A stretch of 64,000 bases of DNA from Pantoea anthophila (lineage in GTDB: Bacteria > Pseudomonadota > Gammaproteobacteria > Enterobacterales > Enterobacteriaceae). Below the pieces are notes generated by a model. It ran no database searches. It was not told where the DNA came from and saw only the letters and a list, made by a program, of their open reading frames with translations. Shown here piece by piece: positions 48,056 to 58,035 of the stretch (the stretch's first letter is position 1; each line of letters starts with the position of its first letter). The stretch lies in contig NZ_VHIZ01000012.1 of assembly GCF_006494375.1 (NCBI RefSeq), positions 1 through 64,000 on the forward strand, written 5' to 3'. The translations under genes were made by a program, and so were the position numbers.

Positions 48056-48099
48056 TTCTGTGCTAAGATGCGCGCCGTTTTCTTTCTTCTGAGGTAGTC

Positions 48100-48798
48100 A
48101 TGTCAGCCCGAATTTTAGCGCTGGATACGGCGACAGAAGCCTGTTCAGCCGCGTTGCTGAATCAGCAACAGATCGATGCCCGATTCGAAATCGCCCCGCG
48201 CGATCATACCCAGCGTATTTTGCCGCTGGTCGAAGAGCTCCTGCTCGCCGGTCAGCTGGAACTGACCGATCTGGACGCGCTGGCCTTTGGGCGCGGCCCC
48301 GGCAGCTTTACCGGCGTCCGTATCGGCATTGGTATTGCGCAGGGCCTGGCACTGGGCGCAGCCCTGCCGATGATTGCGGTCTCGACGCTGGCGACGATGG
48401 CAGAAGGGGCGTGGCGTCTGCACGGCGCCCGTCGCGTACTGACCGCCATTGATGCGCGAATGGGTGAAGTTTACTGGGCAGAGTATCAGCGGGATGAGCA
48501 GGGGCGCTGGCAGGGTGAAGCCAGCGAAAGCGTGCTGACGCCCGAGGCGGCGGTGGCCAGAATGCAGGCGCTTACCGGTGAGTGGATGACCGCCGGCACC
48601 GGCTGGGAAGCCTTCCCGGCATTGCAGCAGGGGCACGCACTGACGCTGACCGCCAGTGAGGTGACCCTGCCTGCCGCACAGGATATGCTGCCGCTGGCGA
48701 CGCTGGCGCTGGCGGACGGGGATACCCTGCTGCCGGAAACGGCGGAGCCGACCTACCTGCGCAATGAAGTTGCCTGGAAAAAGTTACCTGGCCGCTAA
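48100..48798 (+). CDS. tsaB: tRNA t6A biosynthesis protein TsaB
   Basis: A 232-residue protein of the ASKHA fold, close in length to E. coli TsaB. It forms the TsaD-TsaB-TsaE complex that puts threonylcarbamoyl on A37 of ANN-decoding tRNAs and is essential. Signatures: [35 protein letters not shown] and [27 protein letters not shown] precedes the ATG. It lies between yoaA and the Slp-family lipoprotein gene. Confidence 0.95.
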   Translation: MSARILALDTATEACSAALLNQQQIDARFEIAPRDHTQRILPLVEELLLAGQLELTDLDALAFGRGPGSFTGVRIGIGIAQGLALGAALPMIAVSTLATMAEGAWRLHGARRVLTAIDARMGEVYWAEYQRDEQGRWQGEASESVLTPEAAVARMQALTGEWMTAGTGWEAFPALQQGHALTLTASEVTLPAAQDMLPLATLALADGDTLLPETAEPTYLRNEVAWKKLPGR

Positions 48799-48858
48799 GT
48801 CGCACGCAACTTATTGTTATGCGTCCAGTCTAAGACTTTACCTAACGGGAGAGCGTCT

Positions 48859-49455
48859 ATGTCGTCAATGTGTGGTAAAGGGCTTTCAGGTCTGCTGCTG
48901 ACCTGTGTGCTGGTGTTAACGGGTTGTGTCTCTATTCCTGACACGCTGCAGGGCAGTTCCCCTCAGCCTCAGCAGGATCTGCTGCGGGTGATGAATGACC
49001 CTGCTATCTATGTCGGCCAGGAGTCGCGCTTTGGCGGTAAGGTGGTGAACGTCACCAACCTGAACGGCAAAACCCGTCTGGAGATTGCGGCACAGCCGCT
49101 GGATGAGAGCGCCAGACCTCGTCTGGGCGCGGCGTCAGTCGGCCGGATCTATGCTGACATCCACGGTTTTGTTGATCCGGTGGATGTCAGAAATCAGTAC
49201 GTCACGGTGCTGGGCACGCTGAAAGGCACGGAGCAGGGCAAAATTGGCGAGGCAGATTACAAATTTGCCGTCATCGATGTGCGCGGTTATCAGCGCTGGC
49301 GTCTCGCCCAGCAGGTAACCGCACCGCCACAGCCCATGGATCCCTGGATCTGGTACGGTCCGACCCGCCATCGCGGGGGATACTGGGGACCCAATCCCTA
49401 CTGGGGCATGGTTAACAGTGGCCCGACCGAGGTGCAGACCATACTGACCGAGTAA
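48859..49455 (+). CDS. yeaY: Slp-family outer-membrane lipoprotein (YeaY-like)
   Basis: A 198-residue predicted lipoprotein. The signal ends in lipobox VLTGC with Cys23; the Slp domain includes [41 protein letters not shown] and the C-terminal Pro/Tyr/Trp-rich tail [23 protein letters not shown]. The ATG at 48859 with CGGGAG upstream was chosen over upstream in-frame starts that lack a signal. In E. coli yeaY lies next to tsaB and fadD and is under sigma-E control. Confidence 0.92.
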   Translation: MSSMCGKGLSGLLLTCVLVLTGCVSIPDTLQGSSPQPQQDLLRVMNDPAIYVGQESRFGGKVVNVTNLNGKTRLEIAAQPLDESARPRLGAASVGRIYADIHGFVDPVDVRNQYVTVLGTLKGTEQGKIGEADYKFAVIDVRGYQRWRLAQQVTAPPQPMDPWIWYGPTRHRGGYWGPNPYWGMVNSGPTEVQTILTE

Positions 49456-49473
49456 CATTAAGACCTGCTATTC

Positions 49474-49508
49474 AGCCCGGTCGCGGTGCTCGCTGCCGGG
49501 CTTTTTAT
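49474..49508 (+). terminator. intrinsic terminator of the lipoprotein gene
   Basis: AGCCCGG pairs with CCGGGCT across a 14-base loop, then TTTTATTT; 19 bases after the stop. Confidence 0.85.
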
Positions 49509-49573
49509 TTGTCTGTTTTCACAGCACGAAATTTAGTGATGGACTTCGCAACCTCAACATGCCGAAACAGGCA

Positions 49574-49590
49574 AACTGGTACAATCAGTT
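49574..49590. promoter_or_regulatory. FadR-like operator before fadD
   Basis: AACTGGTACAATCAGTT is a 17-bp near-palindrome very like the FadR consensus AACTGGTCNGACCAGTT (mismatches only in the centre). It lies about 70 bases before the fadD start, where FadR represses fadD in E. coli. fadR itself is in this window at 57281-58000. Confidence 0.7.
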
Positions 49591-49660
49591 AAAATATTGT
49601 TAACAAACCAGATTGGCTGAGGCGGCGATGGAAATACAACATAATTATCGGGGTGGATCC

Positions 49661-51337
49661 TTGAATAAGGTTTGGCTGAAACGCTACCCGGCAGATGTGC
49701 CTGCCGAAATAAGTGCAGATCGTTATACCTCTCTGGTGGATCTGTTTGAGCAGGCCGCAAAACGCTACGCTGATCAACCCGCGTTCCTGAACATGGGTCA
49801 GAAAATGAGTTATCGCCAGCTGGAGGAGAAGAGCCGCGCCTTTGCCGCCTATCTCCAGCATGAACTGGGCCTGAAAGCGGGTGACCGGGTGGCGTTAATG
49901 ATGCCTAACCTGCTCCAGTATCCGGTGGCCCTGTTTGGCGTGCTGCGCGCGGGAATGGTGGTGGTCAATGTCAATCCGCTCTACACGCCGCGAGAGCTGA
50001 AGCATCAGCTTAACGACAGCGGCGCCAGCGCCATTGTCATCGTCTCCAACTTCGCGCATACGCTGGAAAAGGTGGTGGCAAAAACCGCGGTCCGTCATGT
50101 CATCCTGACCCGGATGGGTGACCAGCTCGCCCCCATTAAAGCGACGCTGGTGAATTTCGTCGTCAAGTATGTCAAAAAGCTGGTGCCGAAATACCATCTG
50201 CCGGGCGCTATCTCATTCCGTCAGGTTCTGGACGTGGGGGCGACGCTGAATTATCGCCGTCCGACCGTGTCGAATGACGATCTCGCCTTCCTGCAATATA
50301 CCGGCGGCACCACCGGGGTGGCTAAAGGGGCGATGCTGACGCATCGCAACATGCAGGCGAATCTTGAGCAGACGAAAGCGACCTACGGCAAACTGCTGCG
50401 TGACGGCAAAGAGTGCGTCGTCACCGCGCTGCCGCTCTATCACATCTTTGCATTAACGGTGAACGGGCTGCTTTTCCTTGAGCTGGGCGGCCAGAACCTG
50501 CTGATCACCAATCCGCGCGATATTCCTGGCTTCGTTAAAGAGCTGAGCAGGTTTCCGTTTACCGCCATCACCGGGGTCAACACGCTGTTTAATGCATTGC
50601 TGAACGATGAGCAGTTTACGAAACTCGATTTCTCCACGCTGCGGCTTTCCGCGGGCGGCGGGATGGCGGTGCAAAAAGTCGTGGCTGAACGCTGGGAAAA
50701 GCTGACCGGGCACTATCTGCTGGAGGGCTACGGCCTGACGGAGTGTTCGCCGCTGGTTTCGGTCAATCCCTACGACATTAGCTGTCATACCGGCAGCATC
50801 GGCCTGCCGGTGCCCTCGACCGATGTCCTGATCCTGGATGAAGCGGGAAATGAAGTGGCACCGGGCGAGCCGGGCGAGCTCTGCATCAGCGGCCCGCAGG
50901 TGATGCTGGGTTACTGGCAGCATCCGGAAGCGACGGCGGAAGTCCTGAAAAATGGCTGGCTCCACAGCGGTGATATTGTTACCGTTGATCAGGAAGGCTT
51001 TATTCGCATCGTCGACCGTAAAAAAGATATGATTCTGGTGTCAGGCTTTAATGTCTATCCGAATGAAATCGAAGATGTGCTGATGCAGCACCCGAAAGTG
51101 CGTGAAGCCGCGGCCATCGGGGTTCCCAGCGATCTCTCCGGTGAGGCGGTCAAAGTCTGCATCGTGAAAAAAGAGGCGTCGCTGACGAAGGAGGAGGTGC
51201 TCGATCACTGTCGCCGTCAGCTGACCGGCTACAAGGTGCCCAAAATCATTGAGTTTCGTGATGAGCTCCCCAAGACCAACGTTGGCAAGATCCTGCGGCG
51301 TGAGCTGCGCGATGAGGTGAAATCCGGCACCCGCTGA
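49661..51337 (+). CDS. fadD: long-chain acyl-CoA synthetase FadD
   Basis: A 558-residue AMP-forming ligase that activates fatty acids as they cross the inner membrane, first step of beta-oxidation. Signatures: [14 protein letters not shown] (P-loop), [11 protein letters not shown], and the FACS motif [29 protein letters not shown] chose the TTG at 49661 ([14 protein letters not shown]) because E. coli fadD starts with TTG at the same place and GGTGGA lies upstream; an ATG at 49628 would add 11 residues. Confidence 0.95.
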   Translation: MNKVWLKRYPADVPAEISADRYTSLVDLFEQAAKRYADQPAFLNMGQKMSYRQLEEKSRAFAAYLQHELGLKAGDRVALMMPNLLQYPVALFGVLRAGMVVVNVNPLYTPRELKHQLNDSGASAIVIVSNFAHTLEKVVAKTAVRHVILTRMGDQLAPIKATLVNFVVKYVKKLVPKYHLPGAISFRQVLDVGATLNYRRPTVSNDDLAFLQYTGGTTGVAKGAMLTHRNMQANLEQTKATYGKLLRDGKECVVTALPLYHIFALTVNGLLFLELGGQNLLITNPRDIPGFVKELSRFPFTAITGVNTLFNALLNDEQFTKLDFSTLRLSAGGGMAVQKVVAERWEKLTGHYLLEGYGLTECSPLVSVNPYDISCHTGSIGLPVPSTDVLILDEAGNEVAPGEPGELCISGPQVMLGYWQHPEATAEVLKNGWLHSGDIVTVDQEGFIRIVDRKKDMILVSGFNVYPNEIEDVLMQHPKVREAAAIGVPSDLSGEAVKVCIVKKEASLTKEEVLDHCRRQLTGYKVPKIIEFRDELPKTNVGKILRRELRDEVKSGTR

Positions 51338-51359
51338 ATCCGGATAAGAATTGAGGTTG

Positions 51360-51385
51360 AACGCCGGCATGTCCGGCGTTTTTAT
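51360..51385 (+). terminator. intrinsic terminator of fadD
   Basis: AACGCCGG, loop CATGT, CCGGCGTT, then a TTTATT tract, 22 bases after the fadD stop. Confidence 0.85.
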
Positions 51386-51435
51386 TGTTTTTAACATGGA
51401 GCGCCGCGCGGAGTCTGCTGCGGTGGAAATCAGAC

Positions 51436-52557
51436 GTGAACTATTCCCTTATCGACCAGGATGATCAACTGGCAGACGTGTGCCAGAAAGCGCGCCAGCA
51501 CGCGGCGGTGGCACTGGATACCGAGTTTGTGCGTACCCGCACTTATTACCCTCAGCTTGGCCTGATCCAGCTGTATGACGACGAACAACTGGTGCTGATA
51601 GACCCGCTCAACATCCGCGACTGGTCACCCTTTGTGGCGCTGCTGACCGACACCGCCGTGACCAAATTCCTGCATGCGGGCGGCGAAGATCTGGAGGTGT
51701 TCCTGCACCGTTTTGGCGTGCTGCCGACACCGATGATCGACACCCAGATTCTGGCGGCCTTCTCCGGCCAGCCACTCTCCTGGGGCTTCGCCGCGATGGT
51801 GGCGCACTTCACCCAGGTTGAACTCGATAAAAGCGAATCACGCACCGACTGGTTAGCCCGTCCCCTGACGGAACGCCAGTGTGTCTATGCGGCAGCCGAC
51901 GTTCACTACCTGCTGCCGATTGCCCGTCAGCTGATGGTCAATACGGAAGAGGCGGGCAACATGGCCGCCGCACTCAGCGAGTGCGATAACCTCTGTCAGC
52001 GCCGTCTGGACAGTCTGGCCCCGGAAGAGGCCTGGCGCGATATCACCAACGCCTGGCAACTGCGTCCGCGTCAGCTGGCGGCGCTGCAGCGCCTGGCGGC
52101 CTGGCGTCTGACGCTGGCGCGTGAAAAGGATATGGCGGTTAACTTTGTGGTGCGCGAAGAAAACCTGTGGAAGGTGGCGCGCTTTATGCCGGGCTCGCTG
52201 GGTGAACTCGATCATCTGGGGCTGTCAGGACACGAAATTCGTTTTCACGGCAAAACGCTGGTCGCGCTGGTGGCGGAAGCGGCGGCACTGGAGGAGAGTG
52301 AATTACCGGCTCCGCTGGGAAATCTGATCGACCATCCGAATTACAAATCGGTCTTCAAAGCGATGAAGGCGCTGGTGCAGCAGGTCAGTGAGCAGAGTGG
52401 CTTCAGTCAGGAGTTGCTGGCGTCACGCCGTCAGATTAATCAGGTGCTGAGTCAGCACTGGGGCATTAAGCCGCAGGGGCGTCCACCGGAGTTACTGACC
52501 GGATGGCGGGGCGAACTGCTGAAACCCGGCATTGATGAGATCCTGGCGGGTTGCTGA
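51436..52557 (+). CDS. rnd: ribonuclease D
   Basis: A 373-residue 3'-5' exoribonuclease (E. coli Rnd is 375) that trims tRNA and other stable RNA 3' ends. The DEDD exonuclease domain shows ALDTEFVRTRTYYPQLGLIQL, FLHAGGEDLEVFLHRFG and YAAADVHYLLPI; two HRDC domains follow (about 210-370). The GTG at 51436 with GGAAATCAGAC upstream aligns with the E. coli N-terminus; E. coli rnd likewise uses a non-AUG start. It converges with minE. Confidence 0.94.
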   Translation: MNYSLIDQDDQLADVCQKARQHAAVALDTEFVRTRTYYPQLGLIQLYDDEQLVLIDPLNIRDWSPFVALLTDTAVTKFLHAGGEDLEVFLHRFGVLPTPMIDTQILAAFSGQPLSWGFAAMVAHFTQVELDKSESRTDWLARPLTERQCVYAAADVHYLLPIARQLMVNTEEAGNMAAALSECDNLCQRRLDSLAPEEAWRDITNAWQLRPRQLAALQRLAAWRLTLAREKDMAVNFVVREENLWKVARFMPGSLGELDHLGLSGHEIRFHGKTLVALVAEAAALEESELPAPLGNLIDHPNYKSVFKAMKALVQQVSEQSGFSQELLASRRQINQVLSQHWGIKPQGRPPELLTGWRGELLKPGIDEILAGC

Positions 52558-52564
52558 CCGGATA

Positions 52565-52594
52565 AATTTCCCCTGCCACTGCGCAGGGGAAATT
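52565..52594. terminator. bidirectional terminator between rnd and minE
   Basis: AATTTCCCCTGC pairs perfectly with GCAGGGGAAATT (12 bp, six-base loop). The outer A/T arms give T runs on both strands, so it can end both converging transcripts. Confidence 0.85.
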
Positions 52595-52610
52595 CAGGCG
52601 GCGGTCAGAA

Positions 52611-52880
52611 TCATTTAGTCGCGTCTTCCGTCTCCGGAAGCGTCACGTTCAGCTCCAGAATCGAGATATCATCACCTTTCTGATCGAGCTGTACCGTGAC
52701 CATCTCTGGATCGATCTTCACATATTTGCAAATCACTTCCAGAATGTCACGCTTAAGTTGCGGAAGATAGTGGGGCTCACTGTCGCCCCTTCTCCGTTCT
52801 GCCACGATAATCTGCAGCCTTTCCTTGGCTATGTTGGCAGTGTTCTTCTTCCGGGATAAAAAGAAATCAAGTAATGCCAT
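52611..52880 (-). CDS. minE: cell-division topological specificity factor MinE
   Basis: An 89-residue protein with the N-terminal membrane-targeting and anti-MinCD segment [31 protein letters not shown] and the C-terminal dimerisation domain. It stimulates the MinD ATPase and drives pole-to-pole oscillation so the division septum forms at mid-cell. Four bases after minD; last gene of minCDE. Confidence 0.97.
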   Translation of the reverse strand: MALLDFFLSRKKNTANIAKERLQIIVAERRRGDSEPHYLPQLKRDILEVICKYVKIDPEMVTVQLDQKGDDISILELNVTLPETEDATK

Positions 52881-52884
52881 GGTT

Positions 52885-53697
52885 TTATCCCCCGAACAGT
52901 CGTTTCAGGAAACCCTTCTTCTCTTCTTCAATAAAGCGGAAGGGGCGTACTTCACCGAGCAACCGTTCAACGGTATCGGCATAGGCTTTGCCAGCATCAG
53001 ATTCACCGTCCAGGATCACCGGTTCGCCCTGGTTGGAGGCACGTAATACCGACTGATCTTCCGGGATGACGCCGACCAGAGGAATGCGCAGGATTTCCAG
53101 CACATCTTCCATGCTCAGCATATCGCCACGGCTGACGCGACCCGGGTTGTAGCGGGTCAGCAGCAGGTGCTCTTTTACCGGCTCCTGACTGTTTTCTGCG
53201 CGACGGGATTTAGAGGAGATGATGCCGAGAATACGGTCGGAGTCACGGACTGAAGAGACTTCCGGGTTGGTGGTGATGATGGCTTCATCGGCAAAGTAGA
53301 GCGCCATCAGGGCGCCGGTTTCAATCCCTGCCGGTGAATCGCAGACGATGAAATCGAACTCCATCGCGGCCAGATCGTTCAGGACTTTTTCAACGCCTTC
53401 ACGGGTCAGCGCATCTTTGTCGCGGGTCTGTGACGCAGGCAGAATGTAGAGCTGCTCGGTGCGTTTGTCGCGGATCAGCGCCTGGTTCAGGGTGGCATCG
53501 CCCTGGATGACGTTGACGAAATCGTAGACCACACGGCGCTCACAGCCCATGATCAAATCCAGATTACGCAGACCGATATCGAAGTCGATCACGACCGTTT
53601 TCTTGCCTTTCTGCGCTAAACCGGTGGCGATGGCCGCGCTTGACGTGGTCTTACCAACGCCCCCTTTACCGGATGTAACTACAATAATGCGTGCCAT
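52885..53697 (-). CDS. minD: septum site-determining ATPase MinD
   Basis: A 270-residue deviant Walker ATPase, same length as in E. coli. Walker A is [10 protein letters not shown] (9-18) with signature Lys11; the amphipathic membrane-targeting helix is at the end ([14 protein letters not shown]). It recruits MinC to the polar membrane. The ATG at 53697 ([10 protein letters not shown]) was chosen over a start seven codons upstream. Confidence 0.97.
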   Translation of the reverse strand: MARIIVVTSGKGGVGKTTSSAAIATGLAQKGKKTVVIDFDIGLRNLDLIMGCERRVVYDFVNVIQGDATLNQALIRDKRTEQLYILPASQTRDKDALTREGVEKVLNDLAAMEFDFIVCDSPAGIETGALMALYFADEAIITTNPEVSSVRDSDRILGIISSKSRRAENSQEPVKEHLLLTRYNPGRVSRGDMLSMEDVLEILRIPLVGVIPEDQSVLRASNQGEPVILDGESDAGKAYADTVERLLGEVRPFRFIEEEKKGFLKRLFGG

Positions 53698-53730
53698 AAA
53701 TGTTGATTTCCTTAACAAAAGAAAAGGGGC

Positions 53731-54444
53731 CTAATTAAGTGTCTGGATAGTCAGCGCGCCATCCTGCAGGCACAGGCGCGCAGCTTTACCAAAAAATTCT
53801 TGCGGGATCTGATCCATGATCCAGTACTCCCCGGCAATCGAAACCAGCTCAGCGGCCAGGTTAGTACAGAATATCTGGCAGTTGCGGTCACCGCTGGCAC
53901 CCGCCAGGGCGCGACCGCGCATCATGCCGTAAATGTGAATATTGCCATCAGCAACCAGTTCGGCACCGGCGCTGACGCTGCTGGTGATGATCAAATCGGC
54001 ATCACGTGCATAAATCTGCTGGCCTGAGCGCACCGGGGTGTTCACGATGCGGGTTTTCGCGGCCACCGCTTCCGCTGCCACCGGCTGCGGTTCAGGCACA
54101 GCGGCAGGGGCAGGGGCTTGCACCTGCGGCCTGGCCTCTTTACCCTCTGCCAGTACCGGCAAACCGGCACGGGCGATCATGCGTTTCAGCGCCTCATCCT
54201 TGCAGCCGCTTACGCCAACAATGCGTAAGCCGGTGGCAAGAATCGCCTGCTGCAACTGCTTCCAGTTAACATCGGCACTCAGGGTGGCAACGTTAAGCAC
54301 CACCGGGGCGTTTTTCAGGAAGTCCGGAGCCTGGTCAATCTTGTCCTGAAGTGCCTTGCGAATCACCGCCGGGTCATGGTGATGCAAATGGACGACAGAC
54401 AGGGTGAAACTGCTACCTTTGAATTCGATTGGCGTTTGCGACAT
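53731..54444 (-). CDS. minC: septum site-determining protein MinC
   Basis: A 237-residue inhibitor of FtsZ polymerisation. The N-terminal domain (about 1-105) binds FtsZ; a Pro/Ala-rich linker (about 110-130) joins the C-terminal beta-helix ([39 protein letters not shown]) that dimerises and binds MinD. First gene of minCDE, divergent from ycgL by 155 bases. Confidence 0.96.
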   Translation of the reverse strand: MSQTPIEFKGSSFTLSVVHLHHHDPAVIRKALQDKIDQAPDFLKNAPVVLNVATLSADVNWKQLQQAILATGLRIVGVSGCKDEALKRMIARAGLPVLAEGKEARPQVQAPAPAAVPEPQPVAAEAVAAKTRIVNTPVRSGQQIYARDADLIITSSVSAGAELVADGNIHIYGMMRGRALAGASGDRNCQIFCTNLAAELVSIAGEYWIMDQIPQEFFGKAARLCLQDGALTIQTLN

Positions 54445-54599
54445 CTGTCCCGACTCAGTCCTGTTTTCACTACCGTCAGCCAGGCGATGATAAAATCGTC
54501 ACTGAAGCGCTAACGGTGAATATTCGAAGTTCTGCAAGCATGTTATAGTTACAGCTATATTCAGACAAGCCTCAACCCCGGTTAATTCGAGTAAAAAAT

Positions 54600-54875
54600 A
54601 TGTTTTGTGTGATCTACAGAAGCCCGTTACGTGACCAGACTTATCTCTATGTTGAAAAAAAGGACGATTTCTCCCGCGTGCCGGAGGAATTGCTGAAAGG
54701 GTTTGGCAAGCCGCAGCTGGCGATGGTGCTAAAGCTGGCGGGGCGCGACAGGCTGGCAAATGCGGATATCAATAAAGTTAAGCAGGGATTGAGCGAGCAG
54801 GGCTATTATTTGCAGATTCCACCGCCGATCGAAAGTCTGCTGAAAATTCATTTAGAGGCCGATAAAAAAGTTTAA
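54600..54875 (+). CDS. ycgL: YcgL-domain protein
   Basis: A 91-residue YcgL-family protein. The N-terminus [44 protein letters not shown] matches the family pattern. The family has a small alpha/beta fold; members in other bacteria have been linked to RNA turnover, not established here. It is divergent from minC as in E. coli. Confidence 0.93.
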   Translation: MFCVIYRSPLRDQTYLYVEKKDDFSRVPEELLKGFGKPQLAMVLKLAGRDRLANADINKVKQGLSEQGYYLQIPPPIESLLKIHLEADKKV

Positions 54876-55191
54876 CTCGGATTCTTCTGTAAATATAAAT
54901 CCTGCCGTCGCGATTTTGTCAGGATAATATTGCTCTGAGGCTGCGCAGAATTAACGGCGCAGCTTATCTGTTTTCACTCTCATTAAATTTCCTGCCCGGC
55001 TTTTTGCCCTTATTTGTACGATTATTCAGCACTTCGGCGGCGCTGTTTACGCTTTTTGACAAATTCCGCACCCCGGACCGTTAAAAGGATCTTATTATCT
55101 CGCCATGAGGCTGGCAGATTGACCAGCGCAAAAGCAAACATCAACCCGCCAGCAGTGCTGGCATCACACCTAACCTGAACAGGGGATGAGC
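54876..55191. other. gap between ycgL and ycgM, no gene seen
   Basis: About 315 bases, AT-rich on the left, without a supported frame. A hairpin CCAGC-AGT-GCTGG lies near 55149-55161, just before ycgM. The ycgM promoter is expected here. Confidence 0.4.
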
Positions 55192-55851
55192 ATGTATCAG
55201 CATCGTAACTGGCAAGGCGCTCTGTTAGATTTTCCGGTCAGCAAAGTGGTTTGCGTCGGCAGTAACTACGCAAAACACATCAAAGAGATGGGGAGCGCCA
55301 CCCCAACAGAACCGGTGATCTTCATCAAGCCGGAAACGGCGCTCTGTGATCTGCGTCAGCCGCTCTCTATCCCGGATGCGTTTGGCGAAGTGCATCATGA
55401 AGTTGAACTGGCCGTGCTGATTGGCGCAACCCTGAAACAAGCAACCGAAGAGCATGTGGCGAAGGCCATTGCAGGCTATGGTGTGGCGCTGGATCTGACG
55501 CTGCGTGACCTGCAGGCCGGGCTGAAAAAAGCGGGCCAGCCGTGGGAAAAATCGAAAGGCTTCGACAATGCCTGCCCCATCTCCGGTTTTATCCCGGTCG
55601 CGGAGTTCAGCGACGATCCGCAGAATGTGGAGCTTAAGCTGCTGGTGAATGGTGAAGTGCGTCAGCAGGGCAGCACGGCAGATATGATTCATAAAATTCT
55701 GCCGCTGATTGCCCACATGAGTCGCTACTTCACGCTGCGCGCCGGCGATGTGATTCTGACCGGTACGCCGGAAGGGGTGGGTCCGATGCGCGCCGGCGAC
55801 CAGATCGAAGTCTCTCTGGCGGGGCATGGGATCAGCACGCGCGTGCTCTAA
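55192..55851 (+). CDS. ycgM: fumarylacetoacetate hydrolase-family protein YcgM
   Basis: A 219-residue protein, same length as E. coli YcgM, of the FAH family, which hydrolyses or decarboxylates acylpyruvates and oxaloacetate. Metal ligands appear in [11 protein letters not shown], and [14 protein letters not shown] and [13 protein letters not shown] are family motifs. The ATG at 55192 was chosen because AGGGG lies six bases before it, whereas an ATG at 55186 is too close to it. Physiological substrate uncertain. Confidence 0.92.
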   Translation: MYQHRNWQGALLDFPVSKVVCVGSNYAKHIKEMGSATPTEPVIFIKPETALCDLRQPLSIPDAFGEVHHEVELAVLIGATLKQATEEHVAKAIAGYGVALDLTLRDLQAGLKKAGQPWEKSKGFDNACPISGFIPVAEFSDDPQNVELKLLVNGEVRQQGSTADMIHKILPLIAHMSRYFTLRAGDVILTGTPEGVGPMRAGDQIEVSLAGHGISTRVL

Positions 55852-55915
55852 AGACTTGCATCACCACCGCATAGGCTTTATAAGGTGCGGTTTAGGCACA
55901 CTGCGGACAATCATC

Positions 55916-56362
55916 ATGACTGACACCCCTTTCTGGCAACATAAACGCCTGGCACAAATGAGCGATGAGGAATGGGAATCCTTATGTGATGGATGCGGCC
56001 AGTGCTGCCTGAACAAGTTGCAGGACGCCGACACGGATGAGATCTATTTCACTAACGTCGCCTGCAACCAGCTCAATATCAAAACCTGCCAGTGCCGCAA
56101 CTATGAGCGCCGCTTTGAGTTAGAAGAGGATTGCATCAAGCTGACCCGTGAAAACCTGACCACCTTCAACTGGCTGCCGCGTACCTGCGCCTACCGGTTG
56201 CTGGGCGAGGGCAAGGGCTTACCGGCCTGGCATCCGCTGCGCGCCGGTTCGAAAGCGCAGATGCACGCACAGCGTATTTCGGTGCGCTACATTGCGGTTC
56301 GCGAGAGTGAAGTGCGGGACTGGGAAGATCACATCATCGATCGGCCCGATCGCAACGGCTGA
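55916..56362 (+). CDS. ycgN: YcgN-family cysteine-cluster protein (UPF0260)
   Basis: A 148-residue protein with the UPF0260 cysteine pattern: [38 protein letters not shown] and DCIKLT, later [12 protein letters not shown]. These cysteines may hold an iron-sulfur or zinc site. The ATG at 55916 aligns with the E. coli start. It is 64 bases after ycgM on the same strand. Function unknown. Confidence 0.92.
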   Translation: MTDTPFWQHKRLAQMSDEEWESLCDGCGQCCLNKLQDADTDEIYFTNVACNQLNIKTCQCRNYERRFELEEDCIKLTRENLTTFNWLPRTCAYRLLGEGKGLPAWHPLRAGSKAQMHAQRISVRYIAVRESEVRDWEDHIIDRPDRNG

Positions 56363-56385
56363 GTGCCGCTGTCCGGGACAGGATG

Positions 56386-56415
56386 AAAAAAAGGCTGCCA
56401 CGGGCAGCCTTTTTT
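56386..56415. terminator. bidirectional terminator between ycgN and dsbB
   Basis: AAGGCTGCC, short loop, GGCAGCCTT with A tract on the left and T tract on the right, so it serves both converging genes. Confidence 0.9.
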
Positions 56416-56419
56416 CTGT

Positions 56420-56950
56420 TCAGCGACCAAACAGGTCGCGCCGTTTTGCTTTAAAAGGCTGGGCAATCAGCACCAGCACCGCCACCAGCAGATAAGCGGC
56501 AAATACCCCAATCATCCATTGCGGCATACTGAGCGTCAGAAAGGTCCAGCTGCGCTCGGCGCAGTCACCGCTGGCGAGAAACACCGACGGCAGCCACTTA
56601 TCCAGCGGCAGACCGCTGGGGAAGCGGGCGGCAAAATCACAGGTGGTAAAGGGGTTAGGGTGCAGCTGAATCATGGTGTGTTCCCAGGAGAGACGCAGAC
56701 CTTCCCAGGCACTGTAGATCCATAACGCCAGCGCCGCCAGACGCAACGGCGATTTTGGCGCAATCGCGCCGACCAGACCCGCGCCCATCACACCAAACAG
56801 CGCGTTGCGCTCGTAGATACACATGACGCAGGGCTTCAGGCCCATCACATGCTGAAACCATAATGCCGTGAGCTCCAGCGCCAGTGCAGTCAGTGCCAGT
56901 AATAACCAGGCTCCGCGGCCCCGGGAACAGTGATTCAGATATCGCAACAT
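56420..56950 (-). CDS. dsbB: disulfide oxidoreductase DsbB
   Basis: A 176-residue inner-membrane protein, same length as E. coli DsbB, with four helices. The quinone-linked cysteine pair Cys41-x2-Cys44 (KPCVMC) and the second periplasmic pair Cys104 and Cys130 are at the E. coli positions. It re-oxidises DsbA and passes electrons to quinones. It may also set the redox state sensed by the CSS domain of PdeD elsewhere in this window. Confidence 0.96.
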   Translation of the reverse strand: MLRYLNHCSRGRGAWLLLALTALALELTALWFQHVMGLKPCVMCIYERNALFGVMGAGLVGAIAPKSPLRLAALALWIYSAWEGLRLSWEHTMIQLHPNPFTTCDFAARFPSGLPLDKWLPSVFLASGDCAERSWTFLTLSMPQWMIGVFAAYLLVAVLVLIAQPFKAKRRDLFGR

Positions 56951-57280
56951 ATTGCATTCCCTGTAAACGTTAATGCCACGCAGTGTAAACCAAAAGCGGG
57001 GGCAAACCAGCCCGGGCCAGCGAAAAATCGTATCCGGACATGACCTCAGACTGATCCAGAACAGGTTATGTGAAAATAAGCCGCGTGTTTTGCGATTATG
57101 GGGCGTCTGGCATTTTGCTGCGCAATCAGCTTTACTCCGTTAGCCCCCAGGAGCACCGGAGAGGCAACCTGAAATATGCGCTGCGCCCGGTTTTAATGGT
57201 TGCGCAGGCTATATCCGCTATAGGGCGTCTGGTATGATGAGTGCCCATCACGATTAGAAAAGCAACGAGAACACATTGCT
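56951..57280. other. dsbB-fadR gap, no nhaB
   Basis: About 330 bases with no gene on either strand. E. coli has nhaB in this position. The 10-mer GGGCGTCTGG occurs twice (near 57102 and 57223), the second just upstream of TATGAT (57233-57238), a possible fadR -10. Confidence 0.55.
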
Positions 57281-58000
57281 ATGGTTATAAAGGCGCAGAG
57301 TCCAGCGGGATTTGCTGAAGAGTACATTATTGAAAGCATCTGGAACAGCCGCTTTCCCCCGGGGTCGATTCTTCCTGCTGAGCGTGAGCTTTCTGAATTG
57401 ATCGGGGTGACACGTACGACCCTGCGTGAAGTGCTGCAGCGCCTGGCGCGTGATGGCTGGCTGACGATTCAGCACGGTAAACCGACCCGGGTGAATGATT
57501 TCTGGGAGACCTCTGGCCTGAATATCCTCGAAACCCTGGCGCGCCTCGACCACGACAGCGTGCCGGTGCTGATCGACAACCTGCTGTCAGTGCGCAGCAA
57601 TATCTCTTCCATCTTTATCAGCCGAGCACTGCGTCATCATCCTGACAAGGCGCGTGAGGTGCTGGAGACGGTCGATGCGACGGCCGACCAGGCGGATGCC
57701 TATACCGAACTCGACTACCGCGTCTTCCGCGGTCTGGCGTTTGCTTCCGGCAACCCGATTTATGGTCTGATCCTTAACGGCCTGAAAGGGCTCTACACTC
57801 GTGTGGGACGTCACTACTTCTCAAATCCCGAAGCCCGTCAGGTGGCACGTGATTTTTATCTGACGCTGCTGGCGCTGTGTGACACATCGCCGGGACAGGA
57901 TGAGATTGTGGAGGTGGTGCGCAACTACGGTCGCCGCAGCGGTGAAATCTGGCACAGCATGCAGAAGAATCTGCCTGACGATCTCGGCAATAAACGATAA
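57281..58000 (+). CDS. fadR: fatty-acid metabolism regulator FadR
   Basis: A 239-residue GntR-family regulator, same length as in E. coli. The winged helix is at the N-terminus ([57 protein letters not shown]), followed by the acyl-CoA-binding all-helical domain. It represses fad genes and activates fabA/fabB until long-chain acyl-CoA releases it. A probable target site is before fadD in this same window. Confidence 0.96.
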   Translation: MVIKAQSPAGFAEEYIIESIWNSRFPPGSILPAERELSELIGVTRTTLREVLQRLARDGWLTIQHGKPTRVNDFWETSGLNILETLARLDHDSVPVLIDNLLSVRSNISSIFISRALRHHPDKAREVLETVDATADQADAYTELDYRVFRGLAFASGNPIYGLILNGLKGLYTRVGRHYFSNPEARQVARDFYLTLLALCDTSPGQDEIVEVVRNYGRRSGEIWHSMQKNLPDDLGNKR

Positions 58001-58029
58001 AAAAAACCGGACATCGCGTCCGGTTTTTT
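57999..58029. terminator. bidirectional terminator between fadR and ycgB
   Basis: AAAAAACCGGAC, loop, GTCCGGTTTTTT; symmetric arms serve both converging genes. Confidence 0.92.
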
Positions 58030-58035
58030 ATGCGG

